A DNA stretch of 6,383 nt from Rickettsiales bacterium. GTDB lineage: Bacteria; Pseudomonadota; Alphaproteobacteria; Rickettsiales; UBA1997. The stretch's first letter is position 1. Each line of letters starts with the position of its first letter. Made by a program: the position numbers and the translations under genes. The notes under the pieces were generated by a model. It had not been told where the DNA came from and did not search any database. It saw only the letters and a program-made list of their open reading frames with translations. Below are positions 1 to 6,167 of this stretch, one piece after another. The stretch spans positions 1 through 6,383 of the forward strand of contig JAITAR010000066.1 in assembly GCA_031284025.1 (NCBI GenBank), written 5' to 3'.

Positions 1-147
1 CCGGGATCGTCGATATCTGGAGGAAAAGATCACAACCAAGTTTTGGCAGAACCAAATCCGGGATATCTAAAACCCAAGTGGAAACATATTCCAGCCAATG
101 TCAGAAGGAGGAAAAAAAATGAAAGAAAGAAAAATGGTGAAAATTAG
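1..147 (+). CDS. 3' end of an unrecognised protein with a basic tail (partial)
   Basis: This frame is open from the first base for 48 codons to a TAG at 145-147. It is the longest open frame in the left edge; the other two plus frames stop at about 68-70 and 120-122. The visible part is hydrophilic, with no membrane segment. It contains a Pro/Gly/aromatic stretch (PNPGYLKPKWKHIP) followed by a Lys/Arg/Asn-rich end (RRRKKNERKKN), as seen in the tails of some nucleic-acid-binding or membrane-associated cytoplasmic proteins. I do not recognise the family and assign no function. The start lies outside the window. An AT-rich hairpin 12 bases after the stop could end its transcript. The main doubt is length: 48 codons without a recognisable domain could be an open stretch by chance. 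Confidence 0.42.
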   Translation, partial: PGSSISGGKDHNQVLAEPNPGYLKPKWKHIPANVRRRKKNERKKNGEN

Positions 148-158
148 ATTTTGAAAAA

Positions 159-181
159 GGAAAATTAAACTAATTTTTTCC
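159..181. terminator. AT-rich hairpin, possible terminator between converging transcripts
   Basis: A perfect 7-bp stem (AAAATTA at 161-167, TAATTTT at 171-177, loop AAC) can be extended by two G-T pairs to 159-179. It sits between the plus-strand partial gene ending at 147 and the 3' end of the minus-strand tRNA at 215. Read on the minus strand, the stem is followed by CC and then five Ts, which looks more terminator-like. Read on the plus strand, the T run is inside the 3' arm. The stem has no G-C pairs, so it is weak. Confidence 0.35.
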
Positions 182-214
182 CAACGTTCCTCGGCTGCTC
201 GGCTATGAAGACTT

Positions 215-291
215 TGGTGTCCACGGGCGGATTCGAACCGCCGACCTACAACTTAGGAGGTTGTCGCTCTATCCTGCTGAGCTACGGGGAC
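215..291 (-). tRNA. tRNA-Arg (anticodon CCU)
   Basis: The minus strand folds into a complete 77-base cloverleaf with the CCA end encoded (215-217). The D stem is GCTC/GAGC. The anticodon stem is ACAAC/GTTGT around the loop CTCCTAA, giving anticodon CCU, which reads AGG. The variable loop is short and the T arm is GGCGG-TTCGAAT-CCGCC. The discriminator base is A. The acceptor stem is GTCCCCG opposite CGTGGAC; six of seven pairs are canonical, and pair 5-68 is a C-U mismatch. The rest of the molecule is regular, so I read it as a functional gene. AGG codons are frequent in rpsL, rpsG and fusA nearby, so this isoacceptor should be in demand. A candidate promoter lies upstream at 348-375. Confidence 0.96.
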
Positions 292-303
292 CGATATCAT
301 AGA

Positions 304-336
304 ACCGTGGGGACTCTACTCTAGAAAAACCACGGT
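304..336. repeat. 7-bp inverted repeat upstream of the tRNA
   Basis: ACCGTGG (304-310) and CCACGGT (330-336) are perfect reverse complements separated by 19 bases. The repeat lies just upstream of the tRNA 5' end and would be in its leader if transcription starts from the candidate promoter at 348-375. It could form a hairpin in that precursor. A role in processing or attenuation is only a guess. Confidence 0.3.
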
Positions 337-347
337 GTTCCCAGGAT

Positions 348-375
348 ATTCTAAAGAGTTTTGAAATCAAGGCAA
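348..375 (-). promoter_or_regulatory. Weak candidate promoter for tRNA-Arg
   Basis: On the minus strand, TTGCCT (370-375, four of six matches to TTGACA) is followed after 16 bases by TAGAAT (348-353, five of six matches to TATAAT). Initiation would fall near 341 and give a leader of about 50 bases that RNase P would remove. A better -10 (TATGAT, 296-301) is too close to the mature 5' end and has no -35. Confidence 0.25.
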
Positions 376-419
376 ATGGTATCTCACTATGTGGTACTGC
401 TTCAAAATTTAGCTAGCCA

Positions 420-447
420 TTGACAAAATAATAGACCAGTGTACCAT
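420..447 (+). promoter_or_regulatory. Candidate sigma70-type promoter for rpmJ
   Basis: A perfect TTGACA (420-425) is followed after 16 bases by TACCAT (442-447, four of six matches to TATAAT). Initiation would fall near 454, giving a leader of about 25 bases before the rpmJ ATG at 479. The -35 box is strong and the -10 is weak. The position fits a monocistronic rpmJ transcript. Confidence 0.45.
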
Positions 448-478
448 CACTACATTCTAGAAGTTTTTACGGTAGGCA

Positions 479-631
479 ATGAGGGTAGCTGCTTCAATAA
501 AGAGATGCAAAAATAGAGACAAAGATTGTAGAGTCGTGAGGAGAAAAAAAACTAGAAAGGATGGCTCACAGAAGACTGTGTTATTTGTGGTCAACAGAAA
601 AAATCCAAGATTTAAGGTATCTCAGGGATAA
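479..631 (+). CDS. rpmJ: 50S ribosomal protein bL36
   Basis: This short gene encodes 50 residues of bL36, a small basic protein that binds 23S rRNA in the large subunit. The start is MRVAASIKRCK, followed by RDKDCRVVRR (residues 13-22) and the end VVNRKNPRFKVSQG (37-50). These match the alphaproteobacterial bL36 pattern (MKV-SLK..., R-DC-VVRR, ...VINK-N-RFKA-QG), which lacks the full zinc-binding Cys/His set of the other bL36 type; only Cys10 and Cys17 are present. Family members of this type are usually about 41 residues. The extra length is an apparent insertion of about nine residues, KTRKDGSQK, at about 24-32, between the VVRR core and the last strand. The upstream ribosome-binding site is weak (TAGG at 473-476, very close to the ATG). 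The gene stands alone between the tRNA and the str operon and has its own promoter candidate. Identity is strong from both conserved ends. Confidence 0.9.
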   Translation: MRVAASIKRCKNRDKDCRVVRRKKTRKDGSQKTVLFVVNRKNPRFKVSQG

Positions 632-908
632 TCAAGGGGTTTCAGATTTAGTGCTTTTGATTTTTCTGGGTATAGTTACAATTTGGCTAGAGCGGAAGTC
701 AGGGATTAAAATTTAGGACGTTCGGTAAACGCAGAAGCAATAAGGAGATTGGTCATTAGTCGTTGATTTTTACAAAATTTTTCATATTTTTCGTCCTATT
801 CCCAGGAAATTTTTTGATTACTTTTTTGTGGGAGTCCCGTGTGTAAAACTGAAAATTTCGCCGTCGATATTAGGAAATGTGTACTGAATTACTTTTGTAG
901 GCAGGGTA
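632..908. other. Intergenic region without a recognisable gene
   Basis: Between the rpmJ stop and the rpsL promoter I find no convincing gene on either strand. The longest open stretch is about 47 codons (744-884, plus strand), with no ATG or ribosome-binding site and a phenylalanine-rich translation typical of AT-rich spacer. T-rich runs occur at about 766-790 and 811-828. No strong G-C hairpin marks a terminator for rpmJ; only a 5-bp TCCCA/TGGGA pair with a long loop (about 800-833) is present. I see no tRNA, RNase P, 6S or tmRNA signature. Confidence 0.6.
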
Positions 909-937
909 TTGCAAAATTAATTGTATGACTATACAAT
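909..937 (+). promoter_or_regulatory. Candidate promoter of the rpsL-rpsG-fusA operon
   Basis: TTGCAA (909-914, four of six matches) is followed after exactly 17 bases by TACAAT (932-937, five of six matches to TATAAT). Initiation would fall near 944, giving a leader of about 79 bases before rpsL. It is the best-spaced sigma70-type site in the 390 bases upstream of rpsL. The -10 coincides with the right arm of an inverted repeat. Confidence 0.5.
920..937. repeat. Perfect inverted repeat over the rpsL -10 box, possible operator
   Basis: ATTGTAT (920-926), spacer GACT, ATACAAT (931-937). The two 7-base arms are perfect reverse complements, and the right arm contains the proposed -10. The geometry suits binding by a small dimeric regulator or a short hairpin, but AT-rich spacer DNA produces such repeats by chance, so the regulatory role is inference. 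Confidence 0.35.
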
Positions 938-1022
938 GCTCCCATTCGAACCCCATCGTGCTGACTGGGAGGAATTTTAGAAATTTCGGTTAACTTATTA
1001 AGTATTCGTAACAGAGAAGCTG

Positions 1023-1394
1023 ATGCCTACGATTAATCAACTAATTAGGAAAAGTAGAAAGCCTAAGTTCGTAAAAAATAAGGCTCCTGCCCTTGAGCAT
1101 TGTCCCCAGGTGAGGGGTGTCTGTCTGAAGGTCTATACAACCACTCCAAAGAAGCCTAACTCTGCCCTTAGAAAGGTGGCAAGGGTTAGACTGTCGAATC
1201 ACAGAGAGGTTATAACCTACATTCCCGGAGAAGGTCACAATTTGCAGGAACATAGTGTTGTTATGATCAGAGGGGGTAGAGTTAAGGATTTGCCTGGTGT
1301 TAGATATCATATCATTAGAGGTTCTCTTGATACCCAGGGAGTTAAAAATAGAAAGCAGGGACGATCGAAATATGGAGTTAAAAAACCTAAATAG
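1023..1394 (+). CDS. rpsL: 30S ribosomal protein uS12
   Basis: uS12 sits at the interface side of the small subunit near the decoding centre and helps set translational accuracy. The 123-residue product is full length for the family, starting MPTINQLIRK and ending in the basic SKYGVKKPK. The conserved loops TTPKKPNSALRK (40-51) and GGRVKDLPGVRYH (84-96) are intact. Lys43/Lys44, Lys88, Asp89 and Pro91 are the wild-type residues at positions where streptomycin-resistance changes occur in other bacteria. The ATG at 1023 gives the family's usual N terminus. The ribosome-binding site is poor (AGAGAAG just upstream), while a better GGGAGG at 967-972 is too distant to serve it. It is the first gene of the operon, 45 bases before rpsG, and is probably driven by the promoter at 909-937. 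Confidence 0.98.
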   Translation: MPTINQLIRKSRKPKFVKNKAPALEHCPQVRGVCLKVYTTTPKKPNSALRKVARVRLSNHREVITYIPGEGHNLQEHSVVMIRGGRVKDLPGVRYHIIRGSLDTQGVKNRKQGRSKYGVKKPK

Positions 1395-1439
1395 TAATGT
1401 GGCAAATTTTGAAAAATCAATGGTGGAGAAGGGTGGCCT

Positions 1440-1907
1440 ATGAGACGAAGAGCAACAGTTAGGCGAGTAGTTACGCCGGATGCGAAATACGGCAGTATGC
1501 TCGTGGCTAAGTTCATAAACTATATCATGCTCGAGGGTAAAAAGTCTATAGCTGAAAGGGCGGTATATGAAGCTTTAGCAGAATCAGAGAATAAATTGAA
1601 GAGAAATTGTATCGAGTTGTTTACAGAGCTAGTTGATAAGATTACTCCTAGAGTTGAGGTTAGATCTAGGAGAGTTGGAGGGGCAACTTACCAGGTGCCA
1701 GTGGAAGTCGGCGACGTGAGGGGTATAGCTCTCGCTCTAAAGTGGTTGACCTACGCCGTAAGGAAGCAGTCAGGTAAGACTCTTAGCGAAAAAATCGTGA
1801 AAAGTTTGATAGAAATTCAGAATGGCACTGGTTGGGCCTTCAAAAAGAAAGAGGAGGTGTTCCGAATGGCCGAAGCTAATAAGGCATTTGCCTCCTACAG
1901 CTGGTAG
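1440..1907 (+). CDS. rpsG: 30S ribosomal protein uS7
   Basis: uS7 is a primary 16S rRNA binder that nucleates assembly of the small-subunit head and contacts tRNA in the E site. The 155-residue product is the normal length. It starts MRRRATVRR; the hallmark EVRSRRVGGATYQVPVEV is at 73-90 and the C-terminal MAEANKAFASYSW at 143-155. The last residues differ slightly from the common AHYRW ending: Ser replaces the usual His and Arg. A purine-rich Shine-Dalgarno region (GGAGAAGGG, 1425-1433) precedes the ATG. In E. coli uS7 represses its own operon through the rpsL-rpsG spacer; here that spacer is only 45 bases and I see no equivalent structure. Transcription with rpsL is likely. Confidence 0.98.
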   Translation: MRRRATVRRVVTPDAKYGSMLVAKFINYIMLEGKKSIAERAVYEALAESENKLKRNCIELFTELVDKITPRVEVRSRRVGGATYQVPVEVGDVRGIALALKWLTYAVRKQSGKTLSEKIVKSLIEIQNGTGWAFKKKEEVFRMAEANKAFASYSW

Positions 1908-2005
1908 GCTTTTTCTATAGGTTTTATCGGCATCACAGTGGAAAAAATGCAGAAAATTAGTTTCTTGCAGAGAGATATTATTTATTATTATAAGAGTTTT
2001 AAACT

Positions 2006-4093
2006 ATGTCTAGAGAATATCCCATAGATAAGTACAGAAATATTGGTATAATGGCCCATATAGACGCTGGCAAGACGACCACTACGGAGAGAATCCTTTT
2101 TTACACGGGAAAAACCCATAAAATCGGCGAGGTGCATGAGGGCGCTGCCACTATGGATTGGATGGTTCAGGAGCAGGAGAGGGGAATTACTATAACATCC
2201 GCTGCCACCACATGCTTTTGGAGGAAGCACCGTGTCAATATTATAGATACGCCAGGACATGTAGATTTCACTATCGAGGTGGAACGATCGCTAAAGGTTT
2301 TGGATGGGGCGGTAGCCGTGTTCGATAGCGTGGCTGGAGTGGAACCACAGTCTGAGACTGTTTGGAGACAAGCCACAAAATACAACGTTCCAAGAATATG
2401 TTTTTGTAACAAAATGGACCGAGTCGGTGCAAATTTCTATAGAACCGTTGATATGATAGATAGTAGACTCAAGGCACGGCCATTGGTGCTGCAGCTGCCT
2501 GTAGGTTCCGGAGAGACCTATGGAGGGGTGGTTGATATAATTAGTATGAAATGGTTCTGTTGGGAGGACGAGACTGAGGGTGCCCCCTACATTGAAAAGG
2601 AAATTCCCGATGATCTGCTAGAGAAGGCAAAGGAATACAGAGAGAAACTGCTAGAGATGGTCGTTGAGTGTGATGACGCACTGATGGAAAAATATTTTGC
2701 CGGAGAAGAGATATCCAATGATGAAATAATGAGATGCATAAGAATTGGTACTATTAAAAACGAATTTGTTCCCGTTCTAAATGGAGCATCATTCAAGAAT
2801 AAGGGCATACAGCCACTGTTGGACGCCATCGTCGACTACCTGCCTAGCCCAGAGGATATAAAGGGAATTCACGGAACTAGAGATGGCAAAGAAATATTTC
2901 TAGACTATACAAACAGTGCCTTTATAGGATTGGCATTTAAAATTGCTAATGATCCGTTTGTCGGCTACATCACCTTTGTGAGGATCTATTCGGGCACTAT
3001 CAGTTCTGGCACAATTGTTGAAAATACCGTAAAGGACAAGAGCGAAAGAATTGGCCGAATTCTTCTAATGCATGCAAATCATCGGGAAGACATAAAGGAG
3101 GCCTATGCCGGCGATATAGTGGCCTTTGCCGGTCTAAAGTATACCACCACCGGAGAAACCTTGGCTGAGAAGGGCTGCGGAATAGTTCTAGAGAGAATGG
3201 ATTTTCCCGATCCAGTTATAGAGGTCTCCGTTGAACCAAAAACTCAGGCCGATCAGGAAAAGATGGGGATTGCTCTATCTAGGCTAGTGGCCGAAGATCC
3301 TTCCCTTAGAGTCGAGTCTGACCAGGAGAGCGGCCAGACGATACTAAAAGGTATGGGAGAGCTGCATCTGGAGATTATCATTGATAGACTTCGAAGAGAG
3401 TTTAATGTGGATGCCAACATAGGGCAGCCCCAGGTTGCCTACAGAGAGACCATAACTAGGACCATTGAAGTAGAGTATCTACATAAAAAACAAACTGGAG
3501 GTTCCGGTCAATTTGCAAAGATAAATGTTAGATTCGAACCTAAGCCAAAGACAGAGGAAGATAAATCCGATTTCGAATTTAAGAGTGAGGTGGTCGGCGG
3601 TAGAGTTCCAAAAGAATTTATTCCTGGCGTTGAAAAGGGGTTCCAGATAGCGAAAAATACGGGCGTTATAGCTGGCTATCCTGTCGTGGATTTTAGAGCT
3701 GTACTGTACGATGGCGCCTACCATGAAGTTGACTCGTCCGTTCTTGCCTTCGAAATAGCAGCCAAGGCCTGTTTCAGAGAGGAAATCAGCAAAGCTCATC
3801 CAGTTTTGCTGGAACCTATGATGGCCGTTGAGGTTGTTACTCCAGAGGAGTACATGGGCGACATAATAGGTGACATTAATTCTAGAAGAGGACAAATTAA
3901 AAACCTCACCGACAGAAGTGGCATTAAGGTCATTGAGGCAATAGTTCCTCTGTCAGCCATGTTTGGCTACGTTAATTCTCTGAGGTCGATGTCCCAGGGC
4001 AGGGCACAGTTTACAATGATCTTCGAAAGATACGACCAGGTGCCAACGAATATAGCCGATGAAATAAAAGTGAAGAGTGGTAAAGGTAACTAG
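2006..4093 (+). CDS. fusA: Elongation factor G
   Basis: EF-G is the cytosolic translational GTPase that drives tRNA-mRNA translocation and, with the recycling factor, splits ribosomes. The 695 residues are full length. The G domain shows G1 AHIDAGKT (17-24), G2 RGIT (59-62), G3 DTPGH (81-85, including the catalytic His), G4 NKMD (135-138) and G5 NGAS (259-262). Domain II follows at about 300-405 and domain III carries GMGELHLEI (449-457). Domain IV has the loops HKKQTGGSGQF (493-503) and YHEVDSS (572-578). Domain V has SRRGQI (627-632) and the end FGYVNSLRSMSQGRAQF (653-669). An in-frame TAA at 2000-2002 makes ATG 2006 the first possible start. The ribosome-binding site is weak (AAGAG about a dozen bases upstream). 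The gene lies 98 bases after rpsG. No tuf or tRNA follows; the next gene converges on it. Confidence 0.99.
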   Translation: MSREYPIDKYRNIGIMAHIDAGKTTTTERILFYTGKTHKIGEVHEGAATMDWMVQEQERGITITSAATTCFWRKHRVNIIDTPGHVDFTIEVERSLKVLDGAVAVFDSVAGVEPQSETVWRQATKYNVPRICFCNKMDRVGANFYRTVDMIDSRLKARPLVLQLPVGSGETYGGVVDIISMKWFCWEDETEGAPYIEKEIPDDLLEKAKEYREKLLEMVVECDDALMEKYFAGEEISNDEIMRCIRIGTIKNEFVPVLNGASFKNKGIQPLLDAIVDYLPSPEDIKGIHGTRDGKEIFLDYTNSAFIGLAFKIANDPFVGYITFVRIYSGTISSGTIVENTVKDKSERIGRILLMHANHREDIKEAYAGDIVAFAGLKYTTTGETLAEKGCGIVLERMDFPDPVIEVSVEPKTQADQEKMGIALSRLVAEDPSLRVESDQESGQTILKGMGELHLEIIIDRLRREFNVDANIGQPQVAYRETITRTIEVEYLHKKQTGGSGQFAKINVRFEPKPKTEEDKSDFEFKSEVVGGRVPKEFIPGVEKGFQIAKNTGVIAGYPVVDFRAVLYDGAYHEVDSSVLAFEIAAKACFREEISKAHPVLLEPMMAVEVVTPEEYMGDIIGDINSRRGQIKNLTDRSGIKVIEAIVPLSAMFGYVNSLRSMSQGRAQFTMIFERYDQVPTNIADEIKVKSGKGN

Positions 4094-4107
4094 GGGGATT
4101 CCCGAAG

Positions 4108-4125
4108 GCTAGTCAGATAACTAGC
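4108..4125. terminator. Hairpin between the convergent fusA and ABC-exporter genes
   Basis: GCTAGT (4108-4113) and ACTAGC (4120-4125) form a perfect 6-bp stem with a 6-base loop. The structure lies 14 bases after the fusA stop and includes the stop codon of the minus-strand gene. It is symmetrical, so it could work for both transcripts. No T run follows on either strand, so it may protect 3' ends rather than act as an intrinsic terminator. A second hairpin lies just beyond, at 4139-4164. Confidence 0.35.
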
Positions 4126-5899
4126 AGTCTATGCTGTCGGATATGCCGCTTTTTTGCATATTCCACATCCTCCTAAAGAGTCCATTCTCGTTGGCCAGTA
4201 GTTTATCTTTAGGCCCATCTTCAACGATTTTTCCTCTGTCAAAGACAACTATTCTATCCACGTAGTTCAAAGTTGATAGCCTGTGGGCTATAACAATTAC
4301 CGTTTTATCGATCATAAGTTTTCCTATGGTATCCTGAATTTCTTTTTCAGTCAGGCTGTCGAGTGAAGAAGTCGCCTCATCCATTATTAAAATTTTACTA
4401 TTTTTCAGTACAACCATAGCGATTACTATCCTCTGGCGCTGCCCACCACTCAACTTGAGTCCCCTTTCTCCGACCATGCTATTAAAACCTCTATCCAATC
4501 TTGCTATAAATTCATAGCAATTAGATTTAACACTGGCCTCTACTATTTCTTCGTGGGTCGCATTAGTTTTTCCGTAGGCTATGTTCTCCTCTATAGTTCT
4601 ATGAAACAAAATTGGCTCCTGTGGTATGTAGGATATATTTTTTCTCAGACTATCCTGGCTCACATCCGTTTTTATGTCATAGCCATCTACATAGATATTG
4701 CCGCCACTTAGGTCGTAGATGCGCATAAGTAGTGATATCAAACTGCTTTTACCAGCTCCACTATAGCCAACCACACCAACCTTCTGGTTCGCTTCAATGG
4801 TAAGATTAAGATTTTCGAAGACATAGGGTTTATCTTCGGCATATTTGAAATACACATTCCTAAACTCAATTTTTCCTTTTTCGAAAGAAACACTTTTGGC
4901 GTTTTCGCTATCTACTATATCACAGCTGACCAAAAGGGTTTTTACGGCCTGGTTCATTTCTCCAAACAGCTCAACATTTTCTGTGAACCTCTGCATTGCC
5001 CATCTTAGCCACCAAAAAATAGAAGTGGTAGTCTGTATTACGAAGACCAGATCTCCCATGCCGATAATTTTTTTTGTGTACAGCGAAAAACCTATCAAAG
5101 ATATCGAGGCAACCAGAATACTCATAGCAGTGAAATTGAACAGATCGTTTATCATCTTCACACACTGCTGCTCAGATCTTGCTCTCAATATGACTATAGT
5201 TTGTCTCCTTATATTGTTTTTTTCTAATTTCTCCTTCGAAAAACTCTTTACATTGAGTATATTCGCAAAACAATCTATTATCTTACCTGAACAGGTACTT
5301 TCCGCAGCTGCCGTGATTTCTGACCTCTTTTCCAGCTTTCTCGAAAGAAAGTAAAAAATAAAAAGATACAAGACAGTGAAAAGCACCAGAATCAAGCCAA
5401 GGTAGACATTTTTAGTAAAAAATATTACAACCAAAGCAAAAAGTGTCAAAAGATTGGAAAACAAATCAAAGGAATTTTCTATGAAGTAGGTAATATTGCC
5501 AACAATGTCATTAATCTTACTGTTCAGCGTCCCGGAGAAATTTTCATTAAAAAAACTATTTGACTGCTTTAGCAGATCACAAAATAGAAAACTCCTAATT
5601 TTTTCTTTCAGCTCACACAGAAGAGAAAAAATAATTTTTCTTCTAAAGGCACTGGCCAGAAACGAAATCGAAACCATAGTAGGATAGGCAGCCAAAAACA
5701 CTACAATGGTCCGCCGGCCTATTCCACTTTCTCCAGCTCTATCCAAAATTATCTTTAGAAGATAATTACCGCCAATGAACTCTATAAAATCTGAAAGTAC
5801 AGTAAAGACAAAAAAAGATACCAGAATAGTCCAAATGTATTCTCTGAGAAATCTCGAAAGGAAAGCAAAACAACTCTCCTTCTGTGTATAGGTAGGCAT
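4121..5899 (-). CDS. Half-size ABC exporter (permease fused to ATPase)
   Basis: The product is an inner-membrane ABC exporter that would work as a homo- or heterodimer, using ATP to move a substrate outward. The substrate is unknown; lipid (MsbA-like), peptide or drug export all fit the architecture. Numbering from the ATG at 5899 (592 residues), six hydrophobic segments fill about 20-300 (roughly 22-42, 64-84, 147-164, 166-186, 254-274, 280-300). The ATPase domain follows with Walker A GYSGAGKS (378-385), Q-loop Gln427, signature LSGGQ (483-487), Walker B ILIMDE (503-508) and H-loop His539. All catalytic motifs are intact. After the signature the usual IARAL reads IAMVV. The open frame reaches a TTG at 5921-5923, eight codons upstream, but a GGAG six bases before ATG 5899 favours the ATG. 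It is convergent with fusA and follows the outer-membrane protein gene on the same strand. Confidence 0.95.
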   Translation of the reverse strand: MPTYTQKESCFAFLSRFLREYIWTILVSFFVFTVLSDFIEFIGGNYLLKIILDRAGESGIGRRTIVVFLAAYPTMVSISFLASAFRRKIIFSLLCELKEKIRSFLFCDLLKQSNSFFNENFSGTLNSKINDIVGNITYFIENSFDLFSNLLTLFALVVIFFTKNVYLGLILVLFTVLYLFIFYFLSRKLEKRSEITAAAESTCSGKIIDCFANILNVKSFSKEKLEKNNIRRQTIVILRARSEQQCVKMINDLFNFTAMSILVASISLIGFSLYTKKIIGMGDLVFVIQTTTSIFWWLRWAMQRFTENVELFGEMNQAVKTLLVSCDIVDSENAKSVSFEKGKIEFRNVYFKYAEDKPYVFENLNLTIEANQKVGVVGYSGAGKSSLISLLMRIYDLSGGNIYVDGYDIKTDVSQDSLRKNISYIPQEPILFHRTIEENIAYGKTNATHEEIVEASVKSNCYEFIARLDRGFNSMVGERGLKLSGGQRQRIVIAMVVLKNSKILIMDEATSSLDSLTEKEIQDTIGKLMIDKTVIVIAHRLSTLNYVDRIVVFDRGKIVEDGPKDKLLANENGLFRRMWNMQKSGISDSIDC

Positions 5900-5905
5900 A
5901 GACAA

Positions 5906-5909
5906 CTCC
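5906..5909 (-). promoter_or_regulatory. Ribosome-binding site deciding the ABC-exporter start
   Basis: GGAG on the minus strand lies six bases before ATG 5897-5899. The alternative upstream TTG (5921-5923) has only GGCGGTGG near it, poorly matched to a Shine-Dalgarno sequence. This supports a 592-residue product starting MPTYTQK. Confidence 0.6.
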
Positions 5910-6074
5910 AAATCAAAAACCAAAAACCACCGCCGGATATTTGTAATGGCAGAAAACCCAAGATAGACTAGTCAAAACTTCTAGAGCCGTCTTATAATCA
6001 TCTGGATGCCTAGATTTACCGGATAAAATTACTCAAGTTAGATTAACCTAGCCGAATTATAAATCAGCTATTTT

Positions 6075-6104
6075 ATTATACAACACTGCCAGTTCAAATG
6101 TACA
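6075..6104 (-). promoter_or_regulatory. Candidate promoter for the ABC exporter
   Basis: On the minus strand, TGTACA (6099-6104, four of six matches to TTGACA) is followed after 18 bases by a perfect TATAAT (6075-6080). Initiation near 6068 would leave a leader of about 170 bases. The rest of the spacer 5900-6167 contains no gene. It has an 8-bp palindrome GACTAGTC (5966-5973) overlapping a good but isolated -35-like TTGACT (5970-5975, minus strand), which has no matching -10. No clear terminator for the outer-membrane gene is visible in it. Confidence 0.4.
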
Positions 6105-6167
6105 AGTTCATAGCACATGAGACTTTTTGAAATAAACTTACTTCCCTCACCAATTGTTATATAATAC

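Noticed and set aside
190..205. Short direct repeat CTCGGCTG/CTCGGCTA beside the tRNA 3' end, considered as an attachment site
   Set aside because: The copies are adjacent and only seven to eight bases long. There is no duplicate of the tRNA 3' end elsewhere in the window and no integrase gene.
744..884. 47-codon open stretch on the plus strand
   Set aside because: It has no ATG or ribosome-binding site, and the Phe/Ile-rich composition is what T-rich spacer DNA gives.
941..972. TTCGAA next to a CCCC run, resembling a tRNA T arm, and a GGGAGG Shine-Dalgarno-like site
   Set aside because: The bases flanking TTCGAA do not pair into a T stem and no other tRNA arms are present. GGGAGG has no start codon at usable distance; rpsL begins 50 bases later.
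1420..1443. Seven-codon frame (MVEKGGL) whose TGA overlaps the rpsG ATG, suggesting a coupled leader peptide
   Set aside because: It has no ribosome-binding site of its own, and it is made of the purine-rich bases expected of the rpsG Shine-Dalgarno region. Chance is the simpler explanation.
1965..1994. Possible internal promoter before fusA (TTGCAG, 18 bases, TATAAG)
   Set aside because: The -35 matches only three of six bases and the start would fall almost on the fusA ATG. The AT-rich run gives many such -10 matches.
4845..5354. Long plus-strand open frame antisense to the ABC exporter, and similar frames antisense to fusA and rpsL
   Set aside because: They mirror well-conserved genes on the opposite strand, lack recognisable domains and have no ribosome-binding sites.
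5993..5998. Perfect plus-strand TATAAT in the spacer between the two right-hand genes
   Set aside because: No -35 lies at a suitable distance and no plus-strand gene follows; both neighbours are on the minus strand.
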